Positions 14,591 to 22,166 of a stretch of 23,400 bases of DNA are shown here, one piece after another (the stretch's first letter is position 1; each line of letters begins with the position of its first letter). The position numbers and the translations under genes were made by a program. The notes beneath the pieces are model-generated. The model saw nothing but the letters and a program-made list of their open reading frames with translations. It was not told where the DNA came from and did not search any database. Source of the stretch: a virus; IMG/VR virus record IMGVR_UViG_3300048036_000455, positions 1 to 23,400 of that record; one strand, written 5' to 3'.

Positions 14591-15380
14591 CGGAATACCA
14601 AGACCTAATATAATTAATTTACGTGAATGCAAAGATCGTCGTGATTATACTATAGCCGAGTTTAAAAAGCTCGGTGTAGACGATATCAAAATACATCAAT
14701 TCGATCGGTACGCAGAAGCTCCTGTTCCCTTTATAGGGGCCGATGATCTACTTAAAGTAATTACACCAGGCGTAACAAGTTCTCATCTCTTGACCATTAA
14801 GTGGTGGCTAGAGAACACAGACGAAGAGTTCGGTTTATTCTTCGAAGACGATGTACACTTTGAGTGTGTAAAGCATTGGAACTTTACTTTGATGGAGTTC
14901 ATTGAAAGGTGTGGATCAAATTGGGGAGCGTTACAACTATGCAACGTATTCGAATATCCTTATGATAGTCAGAATGAATATCCTGCAATGGTACCTCGCA
15001 GACGTAATATGTGGGATCATGGTCTTCAATGTTATGTGCTCAAAAGATCTTATGCTCAAGCGATAGTTGATTACTATTTTGCTGAGTGGGAAGATAAGAA
15101 AGCAATCCACATTCGCATGCCACTCGGCGCACCACCCTCTTTCGAAAACAATGTTATGCATGGCTTTGGACTAGTCATTAACATGCCGTTGTTTAATCAC
15201 AATGTGTTAGATTTCAGATCTAAGAATATATACTACTACAATCAACAAGCCCCAGCAAACATTTATTCATATGAATTTTTAGATGGTTGGTGGGAAAAGA
15301 AAGGCTCACAAATGAGCATTGACGAAATTTTTAATAATGACCGTGAGAGTCATAAAACGTATGGAGTTTTAAAATTATGA
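14571..15380 (+). CDS. glycosyltransferase family 25-like protein
   Basis: A 269-residue protein with the GT25 pattern IINLRECKDRRDYTIAEFKK near the start and the metal/nucleotide-sugar acidic motif FFEDDVHFE in the middle, as in LPS glycosyltransferases. No membrane segment is seen. ATG 14571 is chosen over 14550 because it gives the motif its usual N-terminal position. It lies in tandem with a second glycosyltransferase, suggesting a short sugar-attachment pathway acting on phage DNA, virion or host surface glycan. Confidence 0.76.
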   Translation: MQSNQLDGIPRPNIINLRECKDRRDYTIAEFKKLGVDDIKIHQFDRYAEAPVPFIGADDLLKVITPGVTSSHLLTIKWWLENTDEEFGLFFEDDVHFECVKHWNFTLMEFIERCGSNWGALQLCNVFEYPYDSQNEYPAMVPRRRNMWDHGLQCYVLKRSYAQAIVDYYFAEWEDKKAIHIRMPLGAPPSFENNVMHGFGLVINMPLFNHNVLDFRSKNIYYYNQQAPANIYSYEFLDGWWEKKGSQMSIDEIFNNDRESHKTYGVLKL

Positions 15381-16351
15381 GTTGTATCTATAAAGGCGCA
15401 GTCGTCGAATCAGAGTTAAGCGCAAACTCTCGAGGCGGTACTGAGATGATGCGACAAAGGTTAATTGATGTCGCAAGGGAAGATCTCTTAAACAATACCG
15501 CTATTCATCTTTCTCGTCCTCGAGAACTTTATGATGATGTCCCAAACATCTTATGGTGCCATGATCTAGCAGGTGATCCCGAGAATAAAATCCTATTAAA
15601 CGAAGGATGGAAAAAGTTTGATCATTTTGTCTTTGTATCTGTATGGCAGCGTGATCAATATATTATTCGTTTCGGTATCCCATATTCGAAGTGTAGTGTT
15701 ATTTCAAACGCGATTGAAAAGCAATACAACCCATCAGAAAAGACTCAAGAAACAATTCGTTTCATTTACCATACCACGCCACATCGTGGATTGGAATTGT
15801 TGATACCTATTTTTGATGCGCTGAGTAAAGAGTTTGAGAACATCCATTTGGACGTATATTCTTCATTCAGTATCTATGGTTGGCCTGATCGTGATGAGCA
15901 ATACTCTGGTATCATTAAGAATATCGAAGGTCATCCTAAGATGACTTATCATGGCACCGTAACTAATGACGAAGTACTCGAAGCTCTCGACAAGTCTCAT
16001 ATCTTCTTGTATCCTAACATTTGGCAGGAAACATCGTGTATCGCTTTGATTGAAGCTATCAAGAGCCAGGTCATTTGTATCCATCCAAATCTTGGTGCAT
16101 TACCAGAGACTGCTCAGAATGCTACTATCATGTATGATTACAACGAGAATGCTAGTGCTCATGCTAACTATGCCTATGCAGTGGCTAAGCAAGTTCTCAC
16201 GGCTATGACTAATGATCCGAACTATTTCAATGGATTTACGTTCTCAGATCGTTTCAATCTAGCTCGTAACAACATGGGATCGTTTGAAACCGTATGGAAT
16301 GCTTTGCTTGCGAATGTAATTGACCGATGGAATACAAAAGAAAACAGTTGA
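15377..16351 (+). CDS. GT4-type glycosyltransferase
   Basis: A 324-residue GT-B glycosyltransferase. The N-terminal domain has SANSRGGTEMMRQRL and NILWCHDLAGD; the C-terminal nucleotide-sugar domain has FIYHTTPHRGLELLIPIF and YPNIWQETSCIALIEAI, which carries the E-x7-E motif of retaining enzymes. ATGA overlap with the GT25-like gene. The TGA stop lies inside the -35 box of the next promoter. Sugar and acceptor unknown. Confidence 0.85.
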   Translation: MSCIYKGAVVESELSANSRGGTEMMRQRLIDVAREDLLNNTAIHLSRPRELYDDVPNILWCHDLAGDPENKILLNEGWKKFDHFVFVSVWQRDQYIIRFGIPYSKCSVISNAIEKQYNPSEKTQETIRFIYHTTPHRGLELLIPIFDALSKEFENIHLDVYSSFSIYGWPDRDEQYSGIIKNIEGHPKMTYHGTVTNDEVLEALDKSHIFLYPNIWQETSCIALIEAIKSQVICIHPNLGALPETAQNATIMYDYNENASAHANYAYAVAKQVLTAMTNDPNYFNGFTFSDRFNLARNNMGSFETVWNALLANVIDRWNTKENS

Positions 16352-16376
16352 CATTTGAGTCTACCTGTGTTAGAAT
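16348..16376 (+). promoter_or_regulatory. early-type sigma70 promoter P3
   Basis: TTGACA (16348-16353), 17-bp spacer, TAGAAT (16371-16376), then GGTA. The stop codon of the glycosyltransferase (TGA, 16349-16351) is part of the -35 box. It would transcribe the gene at 16406. Confidence 0.9.
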
Positions 16377-16405
16377 GGTATCTCAATTCGACAATGGAAT
16401 AAATT

Positions 16406-17269
16406 ATGGCTATTTTAGTTGACTATAATCAGGTAATGCTGGCCAGTCTCTTCGCAGGGATTGGTAATCACACCGACATGGACGTAGATGAAAATCTTCT
16501 GCGTCACATGTTCCTTAACTCAATTCGATCCAATCGTAAGAAGTTTCACAATGAATATGGTGAGATCATCATATGCGTAGACAACAAAGATGTCTGGCGC
16601 CGAGATTACTTCCCTTACTATAAAGCGAATCGTAAAAAATCTCGAGACGAGTCTGAACTCGATTGGAATAAGTTGTTCGAATCGATTCATCGTATCCGTT
16701 CTGAGATCGACGAGTTCTTCCCATACAAAGTAATCAGTGTAGATCGTTGCGAAGCCGATGACATCATTGGTACTATCATTCATGAGGTAGGTACTGATCT
16801 GAACATGGGATCTGAAAAGTATCTCATCTTATCTGGTGACAAAGACTTTATTCAGCTTCACACATATGCTAATGTAGATCAATACAATCCAGTTATGAAA
16901 AAGTGGGTTCGTAGTGACAACCCAGATAAATATCTCGATGAACATGTGTTGAAAGGTGATGTTGGTGACGGAGTACCGAATATTCTAAGCAGCGACAACT
17001 GTTTAGCTATCGGTGAACGACAGCGACCAATGACTAAGAAGCGTATCACTGCTTTCTTAGGTGATCCTGAAGGCTCTATGGATGAAGAAACAAAGTTAAG
17101 ATATAATCGAAACAAGAAAATGATTGATCTTTCTCAGATACCTTCCGAATACAAAGAACGAGTTCTTGAGCAATTCAACATCGAGAAGGATATTGGTCGT
17201 GAACATCTGTTCAACTTCTTCGTAAAGAAAAAGCTCAAGAATCTTATTACTGACATACAGGATTTTTAA
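16406..17269 (+). CDS. 5'-3' exonuclease / RNase H (T4 Rnh-like flap nuclease)
   Basis: A 287-residue PIN/FEN-family nuclease that removes RNA primers and 5' flaps during replication. Metal-binding acidic motifs appear in order: ILVDYNQ (Asp6), IICVDNKDVWRRDYFPYYKA with the basic helix after it, DRCEADDIIGTI, ILSGDKDF and the helix-hairpin LKGDVGDGVPNIL. Length is close to T4 Rnh (about 305). It begins 30 bases after promoter P3 and is followed one base later by another gene. Confidence 0.9.
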   Translation: MAILVDYNQVMLASLFAGIGNHTDMDVDENLLRHMFLNSIRSNRKKFHNEYGEIIICVDNKDVWRRDYFPYYKANRKKSRDESELDWNKLFESIHRIRSEIDEFFPYKVISVDRCEADDIIGTIIHEVGTDLNMGSEKYLILSGDKDFIQLHTYANVDQYNPVMKKWVRSDNPDKYLDEHVLKGDVGDGVPNILSSDNCLAIGERQRPMTKKRITAFLGDPEGSMDEETKLRYNRNKKMIDLSQIPSEYKERVLEQFNIEKDIGREHLFNFFVKKKLKNLITDIQDF

Positions 17270-17270
17270 T

Positions 17271-17708
17271 ATGATACGACTATCGATTTCTGAAGTTCTT
17301 GCAGAGGTGGCTAAAGCTAAGACTAAGAATGCAAAAATTGAGGTGTTGCATACAAACGATACGCAACCTCTGCGCACTGTACTACGCCTCATCTACGACA
17401 AGGATATTGAGTTTCTATTGCCGGAAACTCCTCCACCTTGGAAACTAAATAAACTAACTGACGCACATACTATGCTTTATCGAGAAGCTCGCCGCTTACG
17501 TATATTTGTAAAAGGTGGTGGATACGACGATCTGCGACAGGTTAAAAGAGAATCACTATTCATCAGCCTCTTAGAGGACGTTGATAATGATGATGCTAAG
17601 CTTTTAGCAAATAACATGTTAAGTCATAAGCCAGTGAAAGGCTTAACTCGAAAAACACTCGAAGAGGCATTTCCTACACTCTTCACAGATATGATTAAGA
17701 TTAATTAA
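17271..17708 (+). CDS. conserved phage hypothetical (DUF6433-like)
   Basis: A 145-residue soluble protein with segments (EFLLPETPPPWKLNK, REARRLRIFVKGGGYDDL, KGLTRKTLEEAFPTLF) that I recall from T4-like marine phages, possibly DUF6433; the family name is tentative. In T4 the genes after rnh include small transcription and helicase-loading proteins, but the match here is to position only. No catalytic motif seen. Confidence 0.72.
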   Translation: MIRLSISEVLAEVAKAKTKNAKIEVLHTNDTQPLRTVLRLIYDKDIEFLLPETPPPWKLNKLTDAHTMLYREARRLRIFVKGGGYDDLRQVKRESLFISLLEDVDNDDAKLLANNMLSHKPVKGLTRKTLEEAFPTLFTDMIKIN

Positions 17709-17723
17709 GGAAACAGGTTCAAC

Positions 17724-17900
17724 ATGGCAAAGCGTTATAAGGACATCCGTGATTCGTATTCAGATGCTGATGATTGGGGAAACTCTCGCCGCGAAGAGCG
17801 CATCAAGGATAAACAAAAAAAGAATCGTCGAAAAGATAAGAGACAAACTAAATACAAGGAAAAGTTTGGAAACTTTAAAGAATTTCGTGATTATGACTAA
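17724..17900 (+). CDS. small highly charged phage protein (58 aa)
   Basis: ATG 17724 (AAGGAAAC upstream) to TAA 17900. The protein is dominated by Lys, Arg, Asp and Glu (for example KDKQKKNRRKDKRQTKYKE), with no hydrophobic core. It is likely an unstructured nucleic-acid-associated peptide. A short gap of 8 bases separates it from the next gene. Confidence 0.68.
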   Translation: MAKRYKDIRDSYSDADDWGNSRREERIKDKQKKNRRKDKRQTKYKEKFGNFKEFRDYD

Positions 17901-17908
17901 GGTGTCTT

Positions 17909-18493
17909 ATGATTAAAGAAAAAGTAATACTTGTAGATTGTGACGGTGTCCTACTTGATTGGGCATACTCATTCAACCAATGGATGGCTCGTCACGGCTA
18001 CAAAGAGGTACGGACTGACACGTACCATATCGATAATCGCTATGATATTGATAGGGATGAATCCCGAAAGCTAGTCAGAATGTTTAACGAATCGGCTTGG
18101 ATTCGTAAAATACCTCCACTACGAGATGCAATTAAATATGTAAAGAAACTTCATCAAGATCATGGTTACATATTTCACGCTATTACGTCGTTAAGTAATG
18201 ACGATTATGCTCAACATCTCCGTACCAAAAACCTAATTGAATTATTTGGACCTACTGCATTCGAGAGATATACGTATCTCGATACTGGCGCTGATAAAGA
18301 CGAAGCTCTTGCTATCTACGCTGATTCAGAATGCTATTGGGTTGAAGATAAGCCTGAGAATGCTTATGTCGGCTCCAAGGTAGGATTAACTCCGATCCTC
18401 GTAGATCACGAACATAACCGAGACGTCAAAGATGTGTTCAACTATGAACGTGTGCAAAATTGGAAAGAAATCTACGAAATCATCGTTGGTTAA
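17909..18493 (+). CDS. HAD-superfamily phosphatase / 5'(3')-deoxyribonucleotidase-like
   Basis: A 194-residue protein with HAD motif I VILVDCDGVLLDW (nucleophile Asp in DCDG), motif II AITSLSND and motif IV acidic region YADSECYWVEDKPENA. The small cap and length suggest a nucleotidase of the deoxyribonucleotidase group, which would recycle nucleotides; other phosphomonoester substrates are possible. AAGGTG lies 5 bases before the ATG. Confidence 0.78.
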   Translation: MIKEKVILVDCDGVLLDWAYSFNQWMARHGYKEVRTDTYHIDNRYDIDRDESRKLVRMFNESAWIRKIPPLRDAIKYVKKLHQDHGYIFHAITSLSNDDYAQHLRTKNLIELFGPTAFERYTYLDTGADKDEALAIYADSECYWVEDKPENAYVGSKVGLTPILVDHEHNRDVKDVFNYERVQNWKEIYEIIVG

Positions 18494-18501
18494 TATAAAT
18501 A
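18494..18501 (+). promoter_or_regulatory. T4-type late promoter
   Basis: A perfect TATAAATA, the T4 late -10 element, in a 36-base intergenic gap and 28 bases before the start of the gene at 18530. T4-like phages use this element with their own late sigma factor and no -35 box. Confidence 0.7.
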
Positions 18502-18529
18502 AATTCATAAGCACTTAACTGAGAACCAC

Positions 18530-18775
18530 ATGCCAACATACTCTTTTAGAGACAAAGAAACTCAAGAAACCTTCGATAAGATCATGTCTTATTCGCAGAA
18601 GCTAGAATTCCTCGAAGAAAATCCTCACCTAGAATCTATAATAACTAGCGGTCAACCCGTGATTGAGGCCGCGCGCCTTGGAAGAATGAAACCCGACCAA
18701 GGCTTTCGTGATTTACTTACATCTATGAAAAACAATAAATCATACACCGGTAACAAGGTAAACGATTGGAAGTAA
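18530..18775 (+). CDS. small conserved phage protein, late-promoter controlled
   Basis: An 81-residue protein opening MPTYSFRDKETQETFDKIMS, followed by KLEFLEENPHLE and RLGRMKPDQGFRDLLTSMK. I recall this as a small conserved protein of marine T4-like phages; the start resembles FmdB-like zinc ribbons but the cysteines are absent. A perfect late promoter directly upstream suggests expression with the structural genes. Function unknown. Confidence 0.7.
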   Translation: MPTYSFRDKETQETFDKIMSYSQKLEFLEENPHLESIITSGQPVIEAARLGRMKPDQGFRDLLTSMKNNKSYTGNKVNDWK

Positions 18776-18814
18776 CTGTTGTTTCTCTTTGATATCGGAT
18801 TAAGGAGGTTGCAT

Positions 18815-19564
18815 ATGTCAAAAACACGTCGATTAACCAGTAAGGAAAAAAGACGCAGAGATCGTGAACAAGGAACGCTTAATTCCAAATTTAGCATGCG
18901 AAAACTCGGACCTATAACAACAACACAGGAGGATATGTTTGATCAATACAAATCAGGCTATAACTTAGCTGCAATTGGTACGGCAGGAACTGGTAAAACA
19001 ATGTGTGCTATGTATTTAGCATTACAGGATGTTTTAAAAGAAGTAGGATATGAGAGAGTCATCATAGTCCGTTCTGCAGTCCAAACGCGAGAACAGGGAT
19101 TCATGCCCGGTTCACAAGCTCAAAAGGAAGCGGTATACGCGACACCTTATGCTGATATTGTAAATGATCTATTTGGTCGAGGAGACGCTTGGGAAATTAT
19201 GAAACAAAAGCGTCAAGTGCAGTTCATGACGTCTTCATTCGTTAGAGGTTTGACGTTTGACAACGCAGTAATCGTTGTAGATGAATGCCAATCTATGACA
19301 TATCACGAGCTTGATAGCATTATCACTCGTGTAGGAGAGTCTTCTAAAATTATATTTTGCGGAGACACAAGACAAGATGATTTAGCTGGAACCAGACATA
19401 AACACGATGTCTCAGGTCTCGTAAGCTTTATCAACGTACTAAAACGTATTCCTTCATTCAGTTTAGTAAACTTTGGAGTCGAGGATATTGTTCGCTCAGG
19501 CCTCGTAAAGGAATACATCATTGCTAAAGAACGGTTTGAATCTAAGCTTTCAGCCGTAGCATAA
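18815..19564 (+). CDS. phoH: PhoH-like ATPase
   Basis: A 249-residue P-loop NTPase of the PhoH family, common in marine phages. Start ATG 18815 is set by AAGGAGG (18802-18808) 6 bases upstream. A basic N-terminus (about 1-20) precedes the ATPase domain with Walker A GTAGTGKT (55-62), RSAVQTREQGFMPGS, Walker B VIVVDECQSM and the sensor region IIFCGDTRQDD. The family is thought to act on RNA, often with a nuclease. It has been used as a marker of marine phages. Confidence 0.93.
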   Translation: MSKTRRLTSKEKRRRDREQGTLNSKFSMRKLGPITTTQEDMFDQYKSGYNLAAIGTAGTGKTMCAMYLALQDVLKEVGYERVIIVRSAVQTREQGFMPGSQAQKEAVYATPYADIVNDLFGRGDAWEIMKQKRQVQFMTSSFVRGLTFDNAVIVVDECQSMTYHELDSIITRVGESSKIIFCGDTRQDDLAGTRHKHDVSGLVSFINVLKRIPSFSLVNFGVEDIVRSGLVKEYIIAKERFESKLSAVA

Positions 19565-19565
19565 T

Positions 19566-19612
19566 AAAGGAGGAGGGGGCTGCCTCTACGGAGGCAGTCA
19601 ACTTAATATATG
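19566..19612 (+). promoter_or_regulatory. possible split ribosome binding site with UACG-tetraloop hairpin
   Basis: A strong Shine-Dalgarno (AAGGAGG, 19567-19573) lies 36 bases before ATG 19610, with no other SD near that ATG. Between them is a hairpin with arms 19578-19586 and 19591-19599 (one G-T pair) and a C(TACG)G loop, a very stable UNCG type. Folding removes 22 bases and brings the SD to about 14 bases from the start. The hairpin could instead be a weak terminator, but a T run is lacking. Confidence 0.5.
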
Positions 19613-19852
19613 TTACAAGAAATCAATCAACACAGATTAAATTGGATCAGCGGCACTACGACAGTGAGAGTCAAAGTCGTCGGAGACTCTACAAAAGAAG
19701 TAGAGTGGCTCAACGAAAATATTGATACGCGCTCTTGGACCACTGCTCTACACGATAATCATACTACGATCTTCTTTGAGAAGTCGCAGGATGCTTCGAA
19801 GTTTCGTACCGTATTTAGTTCAGGCGACTCACGTACAGTCGATGTTGGCTAA
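19610..19852 (+). CDS. small hypothetical protein
   Basis: An 80-residue protein with alternating strand-like segments (TTTVRVKVVGDSTKEVEWL, TTIFFEKSQDASKFRTVF). No family recognised. It has no near ribosome binding site and seems to depend on the upstream hairpin arrangement. A leaderless or non-expressed frame is the alternative. Confidence 0.58.
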   Translation: MLQEINQHRLNWISGTTTVRVKVVGDSTKEVEWLNENIDTRSWTTALHDNHTTIFFEKSQDASKFRTVFSSGDSRTVDVG

Positions 19853-19887
19853 GTATCTACTTTTTCACTTAGTATATACTTTTTCAC
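19852..19887 (+). repeat. tandem 17-bp direct repeat upstream of promoter P4
   Basis: AGTATCTACTTTTTCAC (19852-19868) and AGTATATACTTTTTCAC (19871-19887) differ in one base and are 19 bp apart, about two helical turns. They lie 30-66 bp upstream of the P4 -35 box. A small inverted repeat, TCACC (19884-19888) and GGTGA (19894-19898), follows. A regulator or UP-element-like site is possible. Confidence 0.6.
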
Positions 19888-19917
19888 CGTTATGGTGACA
19901 ATCCGCTAAAATAACAG

Positions 19918-19946
19918 TTGACAATTGCAATACGCTGTGATAGAAT
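19918..19946 (+). promoter_or_regulatory. early-type sigma70 promoter P4
   Basis: TTGACA (19918-19923), 17-bp spacer, TAGAAT (19941-19946), then GGTA. It would drive the nuclease at 19975. Confidence 0.9.
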
Positions 19947-19974
19947 GGTACATTCAAATTGAAAAGGCTATATT

Positions 19975-20661
19975 ATGTTTACCCATGCAGACCATGGTAT
20001 TGATCTACCAACCTTAACACGCAAGACGACAGAAGCTGGACGTCGTTACTTTACTCCCACCGGCGAAGCCTATCCCTCAGTTACAACCGTTCTTGGTATC
20101 CTTGGTAAGAAGGAACTAATGGAATGGCGTAAGCGAGTAGGTGAAGATAAAGCCAACCAAATCTCAAGACAAGCCGCAGGCCGTGGTACCGCAGTTCATA
20201 AACTCTGCGAAGACTACATTGATAATAAAGAAGACTATTCTAAAAAGCACATGCCTGCAAACATTCATATGTTTAACACCATGAAACCTCTACTCGATGA
20301 AAAGATAAATAATATATGGTTCCAGGAGTGTTTCCTCTATAGTGATGAACTTCAGACCGCAGGTCAAGTAGACTGTATCGCTGAGTTCGAAGGTGAGTTA
20401 TCAGTCATTGATTTCAAAACCTCACGTAGACTTAAAAGTCCTGATAAGATCCAGAATTACTTTATGCAGGTTTCTTTCTATGCAAAAGCATTCGAAGAGC
20501 GTACAGGAACTCCTATCCGTAAAGGTGTAGTCCTTATTGGAGTAGATGATTCCGAGCCTCAGGTCTTTGTTATCGACACTGAGGAATACATTGAACACTT
20601 TAAAGCTGTAAGGGAGGCATACAAAAACCTCTATGAAAAAGACAAGGTACATAATAGTTGA
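19975..20661 (+). CDS. PD-(D/E)XK (RecB/Cas4-like) exonuclease
   Basis: A 228-residue nuclease. It has the RecB-type helix GRGTAVHKLCEDYI, then AGQVDCIAEFEGELSVIDFKTSRR, which supplies the catalytic D-x(n)-(D/E)-x-K residues, and a C-terminal QVSFYAKAFEERTG like the Q-x3-Y motif of this family. No iron-sulfur cysteine cluster is seen, so it is not Cas4 proper. Roles in phage recombination or host DNA degradation fit. Preceded by promoter P4 and tandem repeats. Confidence 0.88.
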   Translation: MFTHADHGIDLPTLTRKTTEAGRRYFTPTGEAYPSVTTVLGILGKKELMEWRKRVGEDKANQISRQAAGRGTAVHKLCEDYIDNKEDYSKKHMPANIHMFNTMKPLLDEKINNIWFQECFLYSDELQTAGQVDCIAEFEGELSVIDFKTSRRLKSPDKIQNYFMQVSFYAKAFEERTGTPIRKGVVLIGVDDSEPQVFVIDTEEYIEHFKAVREAYKNLYEKDKVHNS

Positions 20662-20986
20662 TGATAGGATGGGTGTATTCTTAGGAACATACTCGGGCAG
20701 TGATCTAGGTAAAACAGACGAAGATAAATTGTATGCCTGTTTTGCTGCTAACAATCCTTTCGGTCTAACATCAGCATGCTCTTTCACGGATTCATATATT
20801 GCTTTGGAATATATAAGTGACACATTCGCGCCCAATAAGCGTAACTATCTAAATATTTTAGAAGTAGAGTCTGAGTCAGAATATCCAGATGTGATCGACA
20901 TTATTAAAGCCGGTCATTCAGAGTATACACATGATATGCTGGATGAACTATTCCACGAAGAAATCGAAAATCCGACGATCCACTAA
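20633..20986 (+). CDS. hypothetical protein
   Basis: A 117-residue acidic protein overlapping the nuclease gene by 29 bases, with AGGGAGG at 20611-20617 as a distant SD. Segments such as YIIVDDRMGVFLGTYSG and ACFAANNPFGLTSAC suggest a small alpha-beta domain. No family recognised. Confidence 0.6.
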   Translation: MKKTRYIIVDDRMGVFLGTYSGSDLGKTDEDKLYACFAANNPFGLTSACSFTDSYIALEYISDTFAPNKRNYLNILEVESESEYPDVIDIIKAGHSEYTHDMLDELFHEEIENPTIH

Positions 20987-21507
20987 TGAATGATAAAAAA
21001 CTAGTTAATGACGCGCTCATGTTTGCTATCAATGCACATGGAGATCAGCGTAGAAAATATACAGGTGAGCCTTACATTGTTCATCCTGTAGGTGTAGCTA
21101 AGATAGTTGAGACTGTTGAGCATACGCCCAGCATGATAGCTGCTGCTTTGTTACATGATGTAGTAGAAGATTGTAATGTAACCATCGATGAAATATGTGA
21201 CCAATTTGGACCTAAGATTGGCATGTATGTTCATTACTGTACCAATGTATCCGAAAAGAAAGATGGCAACCGAGCCTTCCGAAAAAAGATGGATGCAGAC
21301 CACTTCGCTCTGGGGCCAGCCGAGTCTCAGACAATCAAAGTTGCTGATATGATGTTTAACGTCTCATCAGTTGTCCGATACGACCAAAAATTCTTTCATT
21401 CCAAGTTTAAGTTCGAGAAGCAGTACATGCTCAACATTCTCACAAAAGCAGACGTAACCTTATTACATCAGGCACAGGAGATGTTGGACGCAAATTGGGA
21501 ACAGTAG
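20986..21507 (+). CDS. small alarmone hydrolase (HD domain, RelA/SpoT-type)
   Basis: A 173-residue HD hydrolase that would remove pyrophosphate from (p)ppGpp. Motifs follow SpoT/Mesh1: NAHGDQRRKYTGEPYIVHP (His33), ALLHDVVED (His57-Asp58, Glu61-Asp62) and IKVADMMFNVSS (Asp121, Asn125). The synthetase, TGS and ACT domains are absent, so it is hydrolase-only. It starts one base inside the previous stop (TAATG). During infection it could lift the stringent response and keep transcription and metabolism running. Other HD nucleotide substrates are possible. Confidence 0.85.
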   Translation: MNDKKLVNDALMFAINAHGDQRRKYTGEPYIVHPVGVAKIVETVEHTPSMIAAALLHDVVEDCNVTIDEICDQFGPKIGMYVHYCTNVSEKKDGNRAFRKKMDADHFALGPAESQTIKVADMMFNVSSVVRYDQKFFHSKFKFEKQYMLNILTKADVTLLHQAQEMLDANWEQ

Positions 21508-21572
21508 CTTCACGTGCTTATAACTTTTTGATCTAACAAGTTCAATCTTTATTCCAAAATGATCTAAAAAAA

Positions 21573-21606
21573 GTGCATTTATTTGCACAAAACGGTGTAC
21601 AACCGT
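21573..21606. promoter_or_regulatory. two inverted repeats overlapping promoter P5
   Basis: GTGCA (21573-21577) with TGCAC (21584-21588), and ACGGT (21592-21596) with ACCGT (21602-21606). The second pair surrounds the -35 position of P5, so it could be an operator. The rest of the gap 21508-21657 holds no gene that I can see. Confidence 0.4.
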
Positions 21607-21624
21607 TGCTTTTTAGGGTAGAAT
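21596..21624 (+). promoter_or_regulatory. early-type promoter P5 (weak -35)
   Basis: TGTACA (21596-21601), 17-bp spacer, TAGAAT (21619-21624), then GGTA. The -35 matches the consensus at 4 of 6 bases while the -10 and flank match the other promoters, which suggests activator or operator control. Confidence 0.72.
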
Positions 21625-21631
21625 GGTACTC

Positions 21632-21651
21632 ATAAATTAATTGATAAGGAA
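21632..21651 (+). repeat. shared 5' leader element, copy 1
   Basis: A 20-base leader ATAAATTAATTGATAAGGAA before ATG 21658 recurs with one change at 22403-22422 before ATG 22431. Both lie just after matching promoters and include the ribosome binding site. Confidence 0.7.
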
Positions 21652-21657
21652 TTAAAC

Positions 21658-21993
21658 ATGAGAGTAACAGTATACCACAACGAAAACATGCACCTCGGTG
21701 ACAACGCTACCTTTACTCGAGTTGCTGTAGTAGAAGCTCCTATGGATGATGTAATGGAAGCTTTAGAGTATGCTTATCGTTGGACTAACAACATTGCAGG
21801 TTCTTGGTCACGTACTGACATCGAAGATAACGGTGACTTCAATCCTAACGTTACTCGAGTGGCTCCACTTCATGAAGGTGGCTACGGTCTTCGTTCTACT
21901 TCGATGGGTGACGTTATGTTTACTGAAGATGGGAAGTATGAAGTTGCTATGTTCGGTTTCAAGAAATGTGAAGAGATGGAGGATGTAGCATAA
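21658..21993 (+). CDS. hypothetical protein
   Basis: A 111-residue acidic protein. AAGGA in the leader and promoter P5 support the start. Segments EAPMDDVMEALEYAYRWTNN and GLRSTSMGDVMFTEDGKYE suggest a small soluble domain. No family recognised. Its own promoter and its leader, shared with the DUF932 gene, suggest high early expression. It overlaps the next gene by one base. Confidence 0.68.
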   Translation: MRVTVYHNENMHLGDNATFTRVAVVEAPMDDVMEALEYAYRWTNNIAGSWSRTDIEDNGDFNPNVTRVAPLHEGGYGLRSTSMGDVMFTEDGKYEVAMFGFKKCEEMEDVA

Positions 21994-22166
21994 TGACTGT
22001 AAATGCAGCTATTAAGATTATCAAAAAGCAAGCAGAGTTCCTTAACATGCCGTTCGACGAGATTTTGATCTTCGTTGAGCGTAACCCATACGCTTTTCCG
22101 AACTCTGCTGTTACAGCGGTGGGCGTATACAACAACAGTCCTTTAGGAGGAAAGAGTGGTGAGTGA
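21993..22166 (+). CDS. small hypothetical protein (57 aa)
   Basis: Begins at a TAATG overlap. The sequence (MTVNAAIKIIKKQAEFLNMP, then DEILIFVERNPYAFPNSAV) is helical at the start. It ends in LGGKSGE, and the same bases form the strong AGGAGG ribosome binding site of the following gene. No family recognised. Confidence 0.6.
   Translation: MTVNAAIKIIKKQAEFLNMPFDEILIFVERNPYAFPNSAVTAVGVYNNSPLGGKSGE

Noticed and set aside
16920-16935. GATAAATA strings in coding sequence (also near 20303)
   Set aside because: They lie inside genes with no start downstream. They show the near-consensus arises by chance, which lowers confidence in the 12677 element.
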